Part shown: in pieces, positions 26,799-35,405 of the stretch
How the letters are laid out: each line of letters starts with the position of its first letter
How positions within the stretch are numbered: position 1 is the stretch's first letter
From: an uncultured Paracoccaceae bacterium
Lineage (GTDB): Bacteria; Pseudomonadota; Alphaproteobacteria; Rhodobacterales; Rhodobacteraceae
Assembly (NCBI GenBank): GCA_947496535.1
Contig: CANMDE010000006.1
Coordinates: forward strand, 62,001-126,000
Reading direction: 5' to 3'
DNA length: 64,000 bases
The notes under the pieces: model-generated
Told to the model about the DNA's origin: nothing
The model's input: only the letters and a program-made list of their open reading frames with translations
Databases searched by the model: none
Made by a program: the position numbers and the translations under genes

Positions 26799-28088
26799 TC
26801 AACAACTCAGCGCCTTCGGTGCGACAATATCAGGCGCAACAGGGCGTGACCGATCAAAGAAATTGATCGGCACGCCTTCCTGAACCTCATCCTGACGATA
26901 CCTTACACGATCAACGCGGCAATGGTCGGCATCGTACAGACACAACGTCCCACCCTGATTGCCCAGCTGCAGCGGCTCGACCGGCACCATGCGCAGCGCG
27001 GTCCCGGCTTCCAAAACACCGTCCAGCGGCATGGCGGGGCGCAAGCTATCACTCAGCTCCCAACCGGCAAGATCAATGTCCTGACCGGACAGATTGAACA
27101 AGGTGATCCACTCATTCTTACGATCCGGTCCTGTGGGATCAACCATAGCCGCTGCTATCATGACACTCGACGGGCCGGGCATCACAAAGTCCCGAACATC
27201 CCCCATGGCCACCATATGGGCCGGATCATCCACCTCGATCCGTTCAGGGAATGAGGAAATACGCAGCGCCTCCGCCGCCTCGGCATCGAAGTTGAAAAAA
27301 AGTGGGTTCTGATCAGGGATCACCGACGGAAAGATAAGCCCCGTCTGTTCTTCTATCTCTGTTACTGAAACCTGATAGCGCTGATTATCGAAGAACTGCC
27401 GCCCGTCCCTATCCCGGATAGCTGCCGCATCTTGTGGCATGATAAACGCACGAACCTCCAGATCACCGTTACGGATATAGCTCACCACCTTGAAAAACGC
27501 AGAAGGAATCAATGCCGTATCTCGCCCCTGAGGCGTGATCGACCGCGGATTATCACCAAAAATCGGGCCCGAGATAGATGAAATACGATCCGTCTCATCG
27601 GGTGTATCCATCAACACCCAGTCTTCCAGCGCCAGCCACTCATCCTGATTGAAGTTGGCATGCTGCAAAGACGCGTTCGCGTAGAAAAAAGTATCGTCTG
27701 ATGCCTGTTTGGCCTGCCTGCTCGTCTCGCCCCAGGCGGCTGAGGCACGCCGCGCCAAATGCCCCCGATCCCATGGATTGCTGCGGTAATAGTCATTATT
27801 GAGCTGAAATTCCGAACCAATCCGCGTATCAATCCGCCAGTTGTTGCTCCGGCTGACGTCTTTCAGCTTGGCCTGATCAATATTGATAGCCGAAAACACC
27901 GGGGTACGCTGCTGCGCATGAGTCGCGACCGTGTAATTGACGTAGTCGGCAAAAACGCCGTCGCGCAGCTGATCACGCAACACGATAAAATCAATCAACT
28001 CAGGCCCAAACTCAGGCAGCGGCAAGTTGACGCCGAGAAAGTCCGGGTCATACCCCTGTTTTGAGGCGATAGAGAGCGGATCAGGCAT
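26799..28088 (-). CDS. DNA/RNA non-specific (Serratia-type) endonuclease with C-terminal lamin-tail-like domain
   Basis: 429 residues. Metal-dependent beta-beta-alpha nuclease: DRGH at 107-110 with catalytic His110, then NASLQHANFNQDEWLALE split motif supplying the Mg-binding Asn near 147. From about 300 a beta-rich segment (VMIAAAMVDPTGPDRKNEWITLFN, then DIDLAGWELSD and GTALRMVPVEP) looks like a lamin-tail domain, often found on extracellular nucleases. No signal peptide is visible (it starts MPDPLSIASKQGYDPDF), so export, if any, would need a type I or other route. Possible roles: nutrient DNA scavenging, toxin-like attack. Its Cys residues are near the C-terminus. Confidence 0.8.
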   Translation of the reverse strand: MPDPLSIASKQGYDPDFLGVNLPLPEFGPELIDFIVLRDQLRDGVFADYVNYTVATHAQQRTPVFSAINIDQAKLKDVSRSNNWRIDTRIGSEFQLNNDYYRSNPWDRGHLARRASAAWGETSRQAKQASDDTFFYANASLQHANFNQDEWLALEDWVLMDTPDETDRISSISGPIFGDNPRSITPQGRDTALIPSAFFKVVSYIRNGDLEVRAFIMPQDAAAIRDRDGRQFFDNQRYQVSVTEIEEQTGLIFPSVIPDQNPLFFNFDAEAAEALRISSFPERIEVDDPAHMVAMGDVRDFVMPGPSSVMIAAAMVDPTGPDRKNEWITLFNLSGQDIDLAGWELSDSLRPAMPLDGVLEAGTALRMVPVEPLQLGNQGGTLCLYDADHCRVDRVRYRQDEVQEGVPINFFDRSRPVAPDIVAPKALSC

Positions 28089-28138
28089 AGGCTACATCCC
28101 CCTTTTGATGTCTCTGGCTGCAACCTATGCCAACATGA

Positions 28139-28930
28139 TTACGCCGCAGCCACAACCGCCCGTCCGGTCATCACCTTAACCAGATGCGCGCGATACGCTG
28201 ATGATCCGTGCAAATCGGCAATCATCCCATCAGCGCTGACCTCCAGCCCACCGATAGCATCCGCCGAGAAATCTCTCGAAAGGGCTTCCTCCGCCTCTGA
28301 CCAGCGGAAAACACCGTCCTCGGAAGCACCCGTCACAGCCACGCGCACACCATCGGAATATTTAGCGACAAAAACACCCACGAGCGCAAAGCGGGACGCA
28401 GGTTGGACGAATTTCTGATAATTCGCCTTCTCCGGCACCGGGAAACGGACCTCAGTGATCACTTCACCCTCATCCAATGCTGTTGCGAACATTCCGTCAA
28501 AGAATTCATCCGCCACAATATCCCGCGCGTTTGTGATAATAGTCGCACCAGAGCCGAGAACAGCTGACGGATAACAGGCCGACGGATCGTTATTGGCCAG
28601 CGAACCGCCAATTGTCCCGCGATTGCGCACCGCCGGATCACCAATATGGCTCGCCAGGTCAGCAAGGGCAGGATAATGAGCGGCAGCCTCGCGCACGACA
28701 GCGGCATGGGTAGTGGCACCACCAATACAAACCGCACCGTCGTCGCCGATACAAACCCCTTTCATCTCGCCAATCCCAGACAGGCTGACCAAAGTGGCCG
28801 GCATAGCCAACCGCGCCTTCAATGTCGGGATCAGGGTCTGCCCGCCGCCCAACGCCTGCGCATCCTCACCCTTCAAAGCATTCACGGCATCCGCAAGTGT
28901 GCCGGGTCGTTCAATTTCAAAAGCGTACAT
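28139..28930 (-). CDS. coxM: molybdenum hydroxylase FAD subunit, CoxM-like
   Basis: Medium subunit that transfers electrons from the Fe-S subunit to an acceptor through FAD. 263 residues; FAD motifs AQALGGGQTLIP and TIGGSLANNDPSACYPSA, and IGDPAVRNRG between. Strong site CAGGAGG before the ATG. Last gene of the coxS-coxL-coxM order, the order usual for form II (BMS-type) clusters. Confidence 0.9.
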   Translation of the reverse strand: MYAFEIERPGTLADAVNALKGEDAQALGGGQTLIPTLKARLAMPATLVSLSGIGEMKGVCIGDDGAVCIGGATTHAAVVREAAAHYPALADLASHIGDPAVRNRGTIGGSLANNDPSACYPSAVLGSGATIITNARDIVADEFFDGMFATALDEGEVITEVRFPVPEKANYQKFVQPASRFALVGVFVAKYSDGVRVAVTGASEDGVFRWSEAEEALSRDFSADAIGGLEVSADGMIADLHGSSAYRAHLVKVMTGRAVVAAA

Positions 28931-29031
28931 TTTTGTTCCTCCTGATGAACATTCGAAAGCGCTTCCACCTTCTTCTGTTCAAAAATACCTCGGGGTGGTC
29001 TGGAGGGGCTGGCCCATCCAGTCCTGATCTC

Positions 29032-31395
29032 TCATCCCTGCATCGCATCCCAGACGCGCGCAGGCGTCAGCGGCATATCTATATGGGTCACGTCCTTACC
29101 TGCCGATTGCAATGCATCAATCACCGCATTCACGACAGACGGCGGCGATCCAATTGCCCCGGCCTCGCCACAGCCTTTGACACCCAGCGGGTTGTGCGTA
29201 CAGGGCGTCTGACAAGAATGGTCCACCTCATAAAACGGCAGATCATCCGCCCGCGGCATGGCGTAATCCATATAAGATGCGCTGATCAGCTGACCATTCT
29301 CATCATAGGCGCAGTTCTCCAGCAGAGCCTGCCCAATCCCTTGTGCAATCCCCCCATGCACCTGACCGGACACAATCATAGGGTTGATCACATTGCCGAA
29401 ATCGTCAGCGGCACTGAACCGCTCAATGGTGACCTTACCGGTGTCGGGATCAACCTCCACTTCGCAGGCATAGGCACCAGCCGGATAAGTGAAGTTCGCT
29501 GGATCGTAGAACGCGGTCTCCTCCAGGCCGGGCTCAATATCCTCTAGCGGATAATTGTGCGGCACATAGGCCGCCAGTGTCACATCACCCCAAGCGACCG
29601 ACTTATCGGTGCCAGCCACAGTAAATTGACCATCCTTCAGCTCAATATCGGCATCCGAGGCTTCCAAAAGATGTGCCGCAATTTTCTTGGCCTTGTTGAT
29701 CACCTTCTCAGCCGCGCGAACCATGGCAGAACCGCAGACAGCCAGTGACCGAGACCCATACGTCCCCATCCCAAACGGGATCTTCGACGTATCGCCGTGT
29801 ACGATATCAATCTGATCCTCGGGAATTCCGATCATCTCTGAAATCACCTGCGGAAACGATGTCTCATGCCCCTGCCCATGGCTATGCGCACCAACCATGA
29901 CCGAGATCGACCCGGTGGCATTCACGCGCACCGTGGCAGCATCATAGAGCCCCGCACGTGCCCCAAGCTGGCCCACAAGGTTCGACGGGGCGATTCCACA
30001 AGCCTCAATATAGCAATTCACGCCCAGGCCGCGCATCTTACCGTTCTTCTCAGATTCAGCACGACGGGCAGCAAAGCCACCGATATCAGCAATCTCCTCC
30101 AGCTTTGCCATCGTGGCCTCATAATCACCGGTGTCATACTCAACGGCCACTGGTGTCGCATAAGGAAACTCGGTCACAAAGTTCTGCCTCCGCAATGCAA
30201 TCGGGTCCACACCCAACTCCCGCGCGGCCTTATCAACAACGCGTTCCAACTGGAACGTGGCCTCCGGGCGCCCAGCGCCGCGATAAGCATCGACCGGAAT
30301 GGTATTGGTAAACACGGCTTTCACATTCACATAAATCAACGGCGTTTTGTAGTTCCCCGCCATCAGGGTGCCGTGCAACCATGTGGGCACCGACGGCGCA
30401 AAGGTGGACAGATACGCCCCCATATTGGCAAAAGTCTCAGTCCGAAGCGCTGTAAAATTATTCTCGGCGTCCAGCGCCAACTCGATCTTTGTCACATGAT
30501 CACGGCCATGAGCGTCCGACAAAAACGCCTCTGAACGGGAAGATGTCCATTTCACCGGACGGCGCAGTTGCTTGGCGGCAAAGGTGCAAAATGCTTCCTC
30601 TGCATAGTGGAAAATCTTGGTACCAAAACCACCACCCACATCCGGCGCAACGACTCTCAGCCTATGCTCGGGGATACCCAGCACGAAGGCCCCCATCAGC
30701 AACCGGATCACATGCGGGTTCTGGCTGGTGGTATAAAGCGTGTGCATGTCGTCGGCAGCGCTGTAATCTCCCACGGCCACACGGGGTTCCATCGGGTTAG
30801 CCACCAGCCGGTTATTGACCAGCTCAAGCGTCGTGACATGAGCCGCTTTTTCAAAAGCGGCATCCGTCGCAGCTTTGTTTTCCTCAACAAAACCCCAATC
30901 ATAACAAAGGTTACTTGTCAGATCGTCATGAACCTTTGTAGCACCCTCAGCCACCGCTTTTTTCATATCCATAACGGCTGGTAGGTCTGTCAGACTAAGC
31001 TCTATCTCCTCGGCCGCATCACGGGCCTGCGCATAGGTTTCGGCCACAACGGCCGCAATAGGTTCACCAACATGACGGATCTTGCCATGCGCCAAAACCG
31101 GATGTTTTGGCTCCTGCATCGGCTCGCCATGCTTGTCAGTCACCTGCCAGCCACATGGCAGCCCCCCAATCGGCTCAAAGTCAGAGCCGGTAAATATGTG
31201 TAGTACGCCCGGCATCTGCGAGGCCGCGCTGGTATCAACGCTGTTGATCGTCGCATGGGCCACGTCAGCGCGCAGAAAATGCACGTAAGCCTGCCCATGA
31301 ATATTGATATCGTCGGTATAATTGCCAGCGCCAGTCAGAAACCTTATATCCTCGCGCCGCTTCGAACTTGCGCCAATTCCACTATCCTTTGGCAT
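29032..31395 (-). CDS. coxL: molybdenum hydroxylase large subunit, form II CoxL-like
   Basis: Catalytic molybdopterin cytosine dinucleotide subunit of the xanthine dehydrogenase superfamily, 787 residues. VGGGFGTK near 253-260 contacts the cofactor. The active-site loop is AYRGAGR at 370-376, the form II signature; true form I CO dehydrogenase has AYxCSFR. KGCGEAGAIGSPP near the C-terminus carries the catalytic Glu. Form II enzymes are numerous in Roseobacters and their physiological substrate is usually unknown; CO oxidation is not safely inferred. GGGAGG lies before the ATG; two perfect palindromes separate it from coxS. Confidence 0.9.
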   Translation of the reverse strand: MPKDSGIGASSKRREDIRFLTGAGNYTDDINIHGQAYVHFLRADVAHATINSVDTSAASQMPGVLHIFTGSDFEPIGGLPCGWQVTDKHGEPMQEPKHPVLAHGKIRHVGEPIAAVVAETYAQARDAAEEIELSLTDLPAVMDMKKAVAEGATKVHDDLTSNLCYDWGFVEENKAATDAAFEKAAHVTTLELVNNRLVANPMEPRVAVGDYSAADDMHTLYTTSQNPHVIRLLMGAFVLGIPEHRLRVVAPDVGGGFGTKIFHYAEEAFCTFAAKQLRRPVKWTSSRSEAFLSDAHGRDHVTKIELALDAENNFTALRTETFANMGAYLSTFAPSVPTWLHGTLMAGNYKTPLIYVNVKAVFTNTIPVDAYRGAGRPEATFQLERVVDKAARELGVDPIALRRQNFVTEFPYATPVAVEYDTGDYEATMAKLEEIADIGGFAARRAESEKNGKMRGLGVNCYIEACGIAPSNLVGQLGARAGLYDAATVRVNATGSISVMVGAHSHGQGHETSFPQVISEMIGIPEDQIDIVHGDTSKIPFGMGTYGSRSLAVCGSAMVRAAEKVINKAKKIAAHLLEASDADIELKDGQFTVAGTDKSVAWGDVTLAAYVPHNYPLEDIEPGLEETAFYDPANFTYPAGAYACEVEVDPDTGKVTIERFSAADDFGNVINPMIVSGQVHGGIAQGIGQALLENCAYDENGQLISASYMDYAMPRADDLPFYEVDHSCQTPCTHNPLGVKGCGEAGAIGSPPSVVNAVIDALQSAGKDVTHIDMPLTPARVWDAMQG

Positions 31396-31416
31396 GTCAT
31401 TCCTCCCTATCGAGGC

Positions 31417-31438
31417 ACAATTTTTCGCGAAAAATTGT
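31417..31438. repeat. 22-base perfect palindrome between coxS and coxL
   Basis: ACAATTTTTCG followed directly by its reverse complement CGAAAAATTGT. First of two palindromes in this 69-base gap; in the minus-strand transcript it lies just upstream of the coxL ribosome site. Confidence 0.75.
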
Positions 31439-31443
31439 CACCT

Positions 31444-31464
31444 CCAAATTTTTCAAAAATTTGG
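31444..31464. repeat. 21-base palindrome directly after coxS
   Basis: CCAAATTTTT-C-AAAAATTTGG, perfect 10-base arms, adjoining the coxS stop codon at 31465-31467. In RNA it would form a hairpin that may protect or attenuate the coxS message. Confidence 0.75.
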
Positions 31465-31950
31465 CTATCCAGCCGCAATCGCCGCGACATCCTGTCCGGA
31501 CGCGGCCATGATGGCCTTGACGATGTTGTGATACCCCGTGCAGCGGCAGATATTGCCTTCAAGATACTCACGGATCTCCCCTTCCGTGGGCTTCGGGTTC
31601 TCTTTCAAAAGCGCTGCCGCCGACATCACCATCCCCGGAGTGCAGAACCCGCATTGCAATCCGTGATGATCCTGAAATGCCTGCTGGACGACCGAAAGCG
31701 ATCCATCCGCGTTGGCTTGGCCTTCAATCGTGGCCACCGCTGCGCCGTCCGCCTCAACGGCAAACATCGTGCAGGCTTTCACGGCCTCACCATCCACATG
31801 CACAACACATGCGCCGCATTGTGAAGTATCGCAGCCGACATGCGTTCCCGTCATACGCAGATCATTGCGCAGAAAATCCACAAGCAAGGTTCGGCCCTCG
31901 ACCTCGCCAGATACGGATTTGCCGTTCACGGTCATACTCACCGATGTCAT
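31465..31950 (-). CDS. coxS: molybdenum hydroxylase [2Fe-2S] subunit, CoxS-like
   Basis: Small subunit, 161 residues, two [2Fe-2S] clusters: plant-ferredoxin-type Cys40, 45, 48 and 60 ([12 protein letters not shown]) and the helical cluster Cys100, 103, 135 and 137 (CGFC, CRC). Passes electrons from the Mo centre to the CoxM flavin. ATG 31950 has GGAGG six bases upstream. A (CGTT)4 repeat lies 18-33 bases upstream of the start. First gene of coxSLM. Confidence 0.92.
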   Translation of the reverse strand: MTSVSMTVNGKSVSGEVEGRTLLVDFLRNDLRMTGTHVGCDTSQCGACVVHVDGEAVKACTMFAVEADGAAVATIEGQANADGSLSVVQQAFQDHHGLQCGFCTPGMVMSAAALLKENPKPTEGEIREYLEGNICRCTGYHNIVKAIMAASGQDVAAIAAG

Positions 31951-31967
31951 TATCATCCTCCCATTAT

Positions 31968-31983
31968 CGTTCGTTCGTTCGTT
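31968..31983. repeat. (CGTT)4 simple repeat upstream of coxS
   Basis: Four tandem CGTT units in the divergent region between coxS and the ArsR-type gene. Copy-number change here could alter promoter spacing; no variation is known. Confidence 0.5.
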
Positions 31984-32106
31984 GCCCTGAGTTAAACACG
32001 GCTTCGCCCGCATGAGAACAATTAACTTACCCTGCGTCAGCAAGGCGCAGATTTATCATTCATCTTTTTGGTTGACTGACAGAGGCAAAACCCTTAATTC
32101 ACCCAT

Positions 32107-32454
32107 ATGGTTGAACGAAAACAAACCGATCCTCTCGGCGACATTCTCAAAGCCGCCAGCGACCCCACCCGCCGGGCCATACTGACGCTGCTCGCTCAGG
32201 AAGGCCCCCTGCGGGTAACGGATATCCACGCGCGGTTCGACATGAGCCTCAATTCCGTCTCCAAACACATCAAAGTGCTTGAAGGTGCGGGGTTGATAAA
32301 ACGGCGGACCGAATGGCGGGAACATATGATCGAGGTAAACATGACCCCGCTCAGCGCTGTGGATGACTGGTTTGAATCATTGCGTTCAATTTGGGCGCTT
32401 CGGCTTGAAGCGCTTGATCACATCATCGCAGAAGGAGTTGCCAAAAATGACTGA
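32107..32454 (+). CDS. ArsR-family transcriptional regulator
   Basis: 115 residues, winged helix-turn-helix: SDPTRRAILTLLAQEGPLRVTDIH, then FDMSLNSVSKHIKVLEGAGLI. The metal-ligand cysteines of ArsR/SmtB (ELCVCDL) are absent, so it is not a classical metal sensor. It overlaps an AHSA1/SRPBCC gene by 8 bases, a very common pair in which the regulator and the START-like protein are co-expressed. Divergent from coxS, hence a possible but unproven regulator of it. Confidence 0.9.
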   Translation: MVERKQTDPLGDILKAASDPTRRAILTLLAQEGPLRVTDIHARFDMSLNSVSKHIKVLEGAGLIKRRTEWREHMIEVNMTPLSAVDDWFESLRSIWALRLEALDHIIAEGVAKND

Positions 32455-32884
32455 CCTGACACTGACGGTAGAGCGTAAAATCAACGCCACACAAAAGGCC
32501 GTATTCGACGCCTGGCTTGACCCCGAAATGCTCAAGAAATTCATGACCCCCGGCCCGGACATGTCCGTACCAGAGGCAAAAACCGAAGCCAAAACCGGCG
32601 GCACATTCAGTATCATCATGCGCGCAGGTGACACCGACATCCCGCATCACGGCAACTACAAGGAAATCAGTCCGCATGACCGGCTGGTCTTCACTTGGTA
32701 CGGCCCATCCCCAGCCGAGGACAGTACAGTTACGCTAACCTTCACACCGGTCGATGGCGGCACGCTTGTCAGACTCACCCATGACCGCTTTGTCGACGAA
32801 AAAAGACGCGACGATCACAAGCAAGGCTGGTCATCGATTCTTGCCGCGTTGGAAAGCGCCATGACGGCGCAATCGGTCGCCTAA
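32447..32884 (+). CDS. SRPBCC/AHSA1-domain protein
   Basis: 145-residue START/Bet v1-like hydrophobic-cavity protein: TVERKINATQKAVFDAWLDPEML, GGTFSIIM, VFTWYG and the C-terminal HDRFVDEKRRDDHKQGWSSIL helix. Ligand unknown. Start 32447 lies inside the end of the ArsR gene (ATGACTGA overlap). Converges with the molybdopterin-binding gene, overlapping by four bases. Confidence 0.88.
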   Translation: MTDLTLTVERKINATQKAVFDAWLDPEMLKKFMTPGPDMSVPEAKTEAKTGGTFSIIMRAGDTDIPHHGNYKEISPHDRLVFTWYGPSPAEDSTVTLTFTPVDGGTLVRLTHDRFVDEKRRDDHKQGWSSILAALESAMTAQSVA

Positions 32885-33873
32885 TCCTCAATATCCCCAC
32901 GCGGCTTCGGCCGGGTGGGGATTTCCTTCAGCAGACCACCCACCCCCATCGCGGCAAAGTCCGACGGGCTCAATTCCACACCGCACAGCACACGCTCCAA
33001 CACCCAATCGGCTCCGTTCAGCGCAGGCGAGCGTGCGCAACCCGGCAATCCGATCACCGGCTTTTTCCCCAGACGCCCCAGAAACAGCAGGTTGCCCGGA
33101 TCAACCGGCATCCCGAACTGCACCAGCGTCCCGCCTGCGAGATCCAACCCCGCTGGACCGACATCAGCCGCATCCGAGGTCGCTGATGCCGTCAGAACGA
33201 AGACCGCATCGCCCGTCGCATTTGCAATCGCAACCGCCACACTGTCGGCATCATGCGACACCACAATCCGGTCGGTCAGCGTCATCCCGAGCCGTGCCAA
33301 ACGTGCCGACATCGCCTCGCGCCCCTTCAACGGCGCGGCACCACTCAAAACGGTCTCGATCAGTGTCGCCGTCCGACAAATCGGGGCGCGGTGCACAATC
33401 GCCCCATGCGCCAAAGCGGCGGCATGGGCAACATCGGCATCAGGGACAGCATATGAAATGATTTTGATGGTCGCGACCATTGTGCCAGGCTCGACGCGCA
33501 TGAATTGCGGCAAGGTCGCCACGGTGATCATGGGGTTGATCGCGTTGAACGCGTGCAATGCAGCTTCATCCAATACGACAATCCCGGCGCCTGTCGCATG
33601 AATATTCACCCGTCCCGTGGCTGCCGCGCTTCTGCGCAGCCCCTCCGCCTGCCCGATCAATGCTGTCGCCAAGGCCTCAGCGGCGGCGTCCTCAGTCATG
33701 TCGTCCGGGTCTGGCTGGGCAAAAGTCAGCACCTGGTGCCCTTCGGCCAAGAGCACTTCCACGTCCTTGGCCTGCAATGTCAGCCCCTTGCGCAAACGCC
33801 CCCTCGCCAGTGGGACCGAATGGGCAAGGATGCAGCCTTCCGCCTCCGCCACTTGCAGGGGACCAAACTTCAT
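32881..33873 (-). CDS. molybdopterin-binding (MoeA/MoaB-like) protein of cox cluster
   Basis: 330 residues. N-terminal AEGCILAHSVPLARGRLRKG resembles the start of MoeA; the C-terminal two thirds form a MoCF_biosynth domain (TASATSDAADVGPAGL, GMPVDPGNLLFLGRL, GLPGCARSPALNGADW). Such proteins occur in cox/xdh clusters and probably present or load molybdenum cofactor. ATGA overlap with the XdhC-like gene. Confidence 0.85.
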   Translation of the reverse strand: MKFGPLQVAEAEGCILAHSVPLARGRLRKGLTLQAKDVEVLLAEGHQVLTFAQPDPDDMTEDAAAEALATALIGQAEGLRRSAAATGRVNIHATGAGIVVLDEAALHAFNAINPMITVATLPQFMRVEPGTMVATIKIISYAVPDADVAHAAALAHGAIVHRAPICRTATLIETVLSGAAPLKGREAMSARLARLGMTLTDRIVVSHDADSVAVAIANATGDAVFVLTASATSDAADVGPAGLDLAGGTLVQFGMPVDPGNLLFLGRLGKKPVIGLPGCARSPALNGADWVLERVLCGVELSPSDFAAMGVGGLLKEIPTRPKPRGDIED

Positions 33874-34841
33874 GACCCTTTCCGCAAACTCTGCGTGACC
33901 TCAGCCATCACGCTCACAGCGATCTCTGCAGGTTGACGCCCGCCGAGATCAAGACCCACCGGGGCATGTATCCGGGCAATATCTTCCTCGGTAAACCCTG
34001 CCTCGTGCAAGCGGGCGACCCGCTTGGCATGGGTGCGGGTGGACCCCAGACAGCCGAGGTAAAACACGTCGGAGCGCAAAGCCGCCATGATCGCCGGATC
34101 ATCAAGCTTCGGATCATGGGTCAGCGTCACAACCGCCGTGCGGGTATCAGGCTTCAGCTCTGCCATCGCCTCATCAGGCCAGGCGTCCAGAATGGTTTCT
34201 CCCGGAAACCGGGCTTCTGATCCAAATGCCGCACGTGGATCAAGTATCACCGGCGCATACCCACAGGCCCGCGCCATCGGCACCAACGCCTGTGCAATAT
34301 GCACCGCGCCCACAACAATCATGCGAAGAGGCGGGTTGTGAATGGCAACGAAAGTCCGGCCGTCCTCCTCTACCCCGGACCGATCCAACCGAAAGCGATC
34401 AGGATAAGCATCGGCCCCCACCAGCTTCGCTCCACCTGTCTCCAGATCAGTCACATATGCCACTGGCTCAATCCGGCTCCGCGCGGCCACGAGTTTCTCA
34501 AGCAGGTCTGCGGGCAAAGCCGTCCCCACAGGTTCCACCAAAACCCGGATTGTCCCGCCACAGGCCAGACCTACAGCAAAGGCCTCATCATCGCTGACGC
34601 CGTAGTCCAGCAGGCGTGGCTTTCCGTCCTCCAACGCCTCTAGTGCCTCAACAATCACGGCACCTTCGACGCAACCGCCCGATACTGACCCTTCCATCGC
34701 TCCATCCGCATCAATCACCAAATGAGAGCCAACCGCACGCGGCGCCGATCCCCATGTCTCTACCACCGTTGCAACGGCGACACCGCGCCCTTCGCGGTGC
34801 CAGTTCAAAGCCAACCGTGGCAGATCGGTAATGTCGGTCAT
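33870..34841 (-). CDS. XdhC/CoxI-family protein
   Basis: Cofactor chaperone that binds molybdenum cofactor, promotes its sulfuration and inserts it into xanthine-dehydrogenase-like enzymes. 323 residues. N-terminal XdhC_CoxI domain with VETWGSAPRAVGSHLVID and GSVSGGCVEGAV; C-terminal Rossmann domain with VVGAVHIAQALVPMARACGY and YLGCLGSTRTHAKR. Overlaps both neighbours by ATGA, indicating one operon with the molybdopterin-binding and DUF1203 genes. Confidence 0.92.
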   Translation of the reverse strand: MTDITDLPRLALNWHREGRGVAVATVVETWGSAPRAVGSHLVIDADGAMEGSVSGGCVEGAVIVEALEALEDGKPRLLDYGVSDDEAFAVGLACGGTIRVLVEPVGTALPADLLEKLVAARSRIEPVAYVTDLETGGAKLVGADAYPDRFRLDRSGVEEDGRTFVAIHNPPLRMIVVGAVHIAQALVPMARACGYAPVILDPRAAFGSEARFPGETILDAWPDEAMAELKPDTRTAVVTLTHDPKLDDPAIMAALRSDVFYLGCLGSTRTHAKRVARLHEAGFTEEDIARIHAPVGLDLGGRQPAEIAVSVMAEVTQSLRKGS

Positions 34842-35308
34842 GGTGCTTGTACAATCCTCGTCAAAAAACAGTTGTTCCGGGCCGAGCGTATATCAACATA
34901 GGCCACCCCGTCGCGTTCGAAAAGCGACCCCGCATATCCGGCAATCTGATCTTTGGGCGTGATTTGCCCAGTGCCATAGATGATCCGATCCGTCACATCG
35001 TAGGCCTTCACCAGATAATCAGGCGATGTCTCCAAAACCGGCGGCACTTTGGCCCCATGGTAGGGTGTGCACTCATGCGCACACAAGAAAATCGGCCCGG
35101 TCTCGGCATAGGGATGCAACCCGACAAAAGGACGAGCCGCACAAATCAGCATCTCAGTCCCTGCCGGGATGTTATCCAAACAACAGCGACAAGGCTTGGC
35201 CACCCCGTCCGATATCGACCGCTCTGCCGGGTTCCCATAGGCATCTGGGCCGCCAGCACGCAAGGCAGTCACATCATCAGCGTTATAAGGCAAATAAGTC
35301 AGTGTCAT
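34838..35308 (-). CDS. DUF1203 protein
   Basis: 156 residues. CRCCLDNIPAGTEMLICAARPF and PYAETGPIFLCAHEC are the DUF1203 hallmarks; the cysteine-rich CRCC plus CAHEC might bind a metal. Function unknown. AAGGA seven bases before the ATG at 35308; both site and start lie within an 11-base inverted repeat (35302-35336). ATGA overlap with the XdhC-like gene places it in the Mo-enzyme maturation operon. Confidence 0.85.
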   Translation of the reverse strand: MTLTYLPYNADDVTALRAGGPDAYGNPAERSISDGVAKPCRCCLDNIPAGTEMLICAARPFVGLHPYAETGPIFLCAHECTPYHGAKVPPVLETSPDYLVKAYDVTDRIIYGTGQITPKDQIAGYAGSLFERDGVAYVDIRSARNNCFLTRIVQAP

Positions 35309-35336
35309 ATCGATTTCCTTAGTTGATATGACACTA
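35302..35336 (-). promoter_or_regulatory. inverted repeat covering the DUF1203 start codon
   Basis: Arms AGTGTCATATC (35302-35312) and GATATGACACT (35326-35336), perfect 11 bases, 13-base loop. In the minus-strand RNA the ATG (complement of 35306-35308) sits in the 3' arm, and the ribosome site AAGGA lies in the loop. This could block initiation until unfolded, or be a DNA operator overlapping the start. Confidence 0.65.
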
Positions 35337-35405
35337 GGCTATGCCGCCAAACTGCCACCGATCGACCCGAATGCTGCGCATCCGCAAGATGGGTACTCAA
35401 GCCCT

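Noticed and set aside
28139..31950. Aerobic CO dehydrogenase (form I)
   Set aside because: CoxL has AYRGAGR and not AYxCSFR, and the order is S-L-M; form II, so CO use is not claimed.
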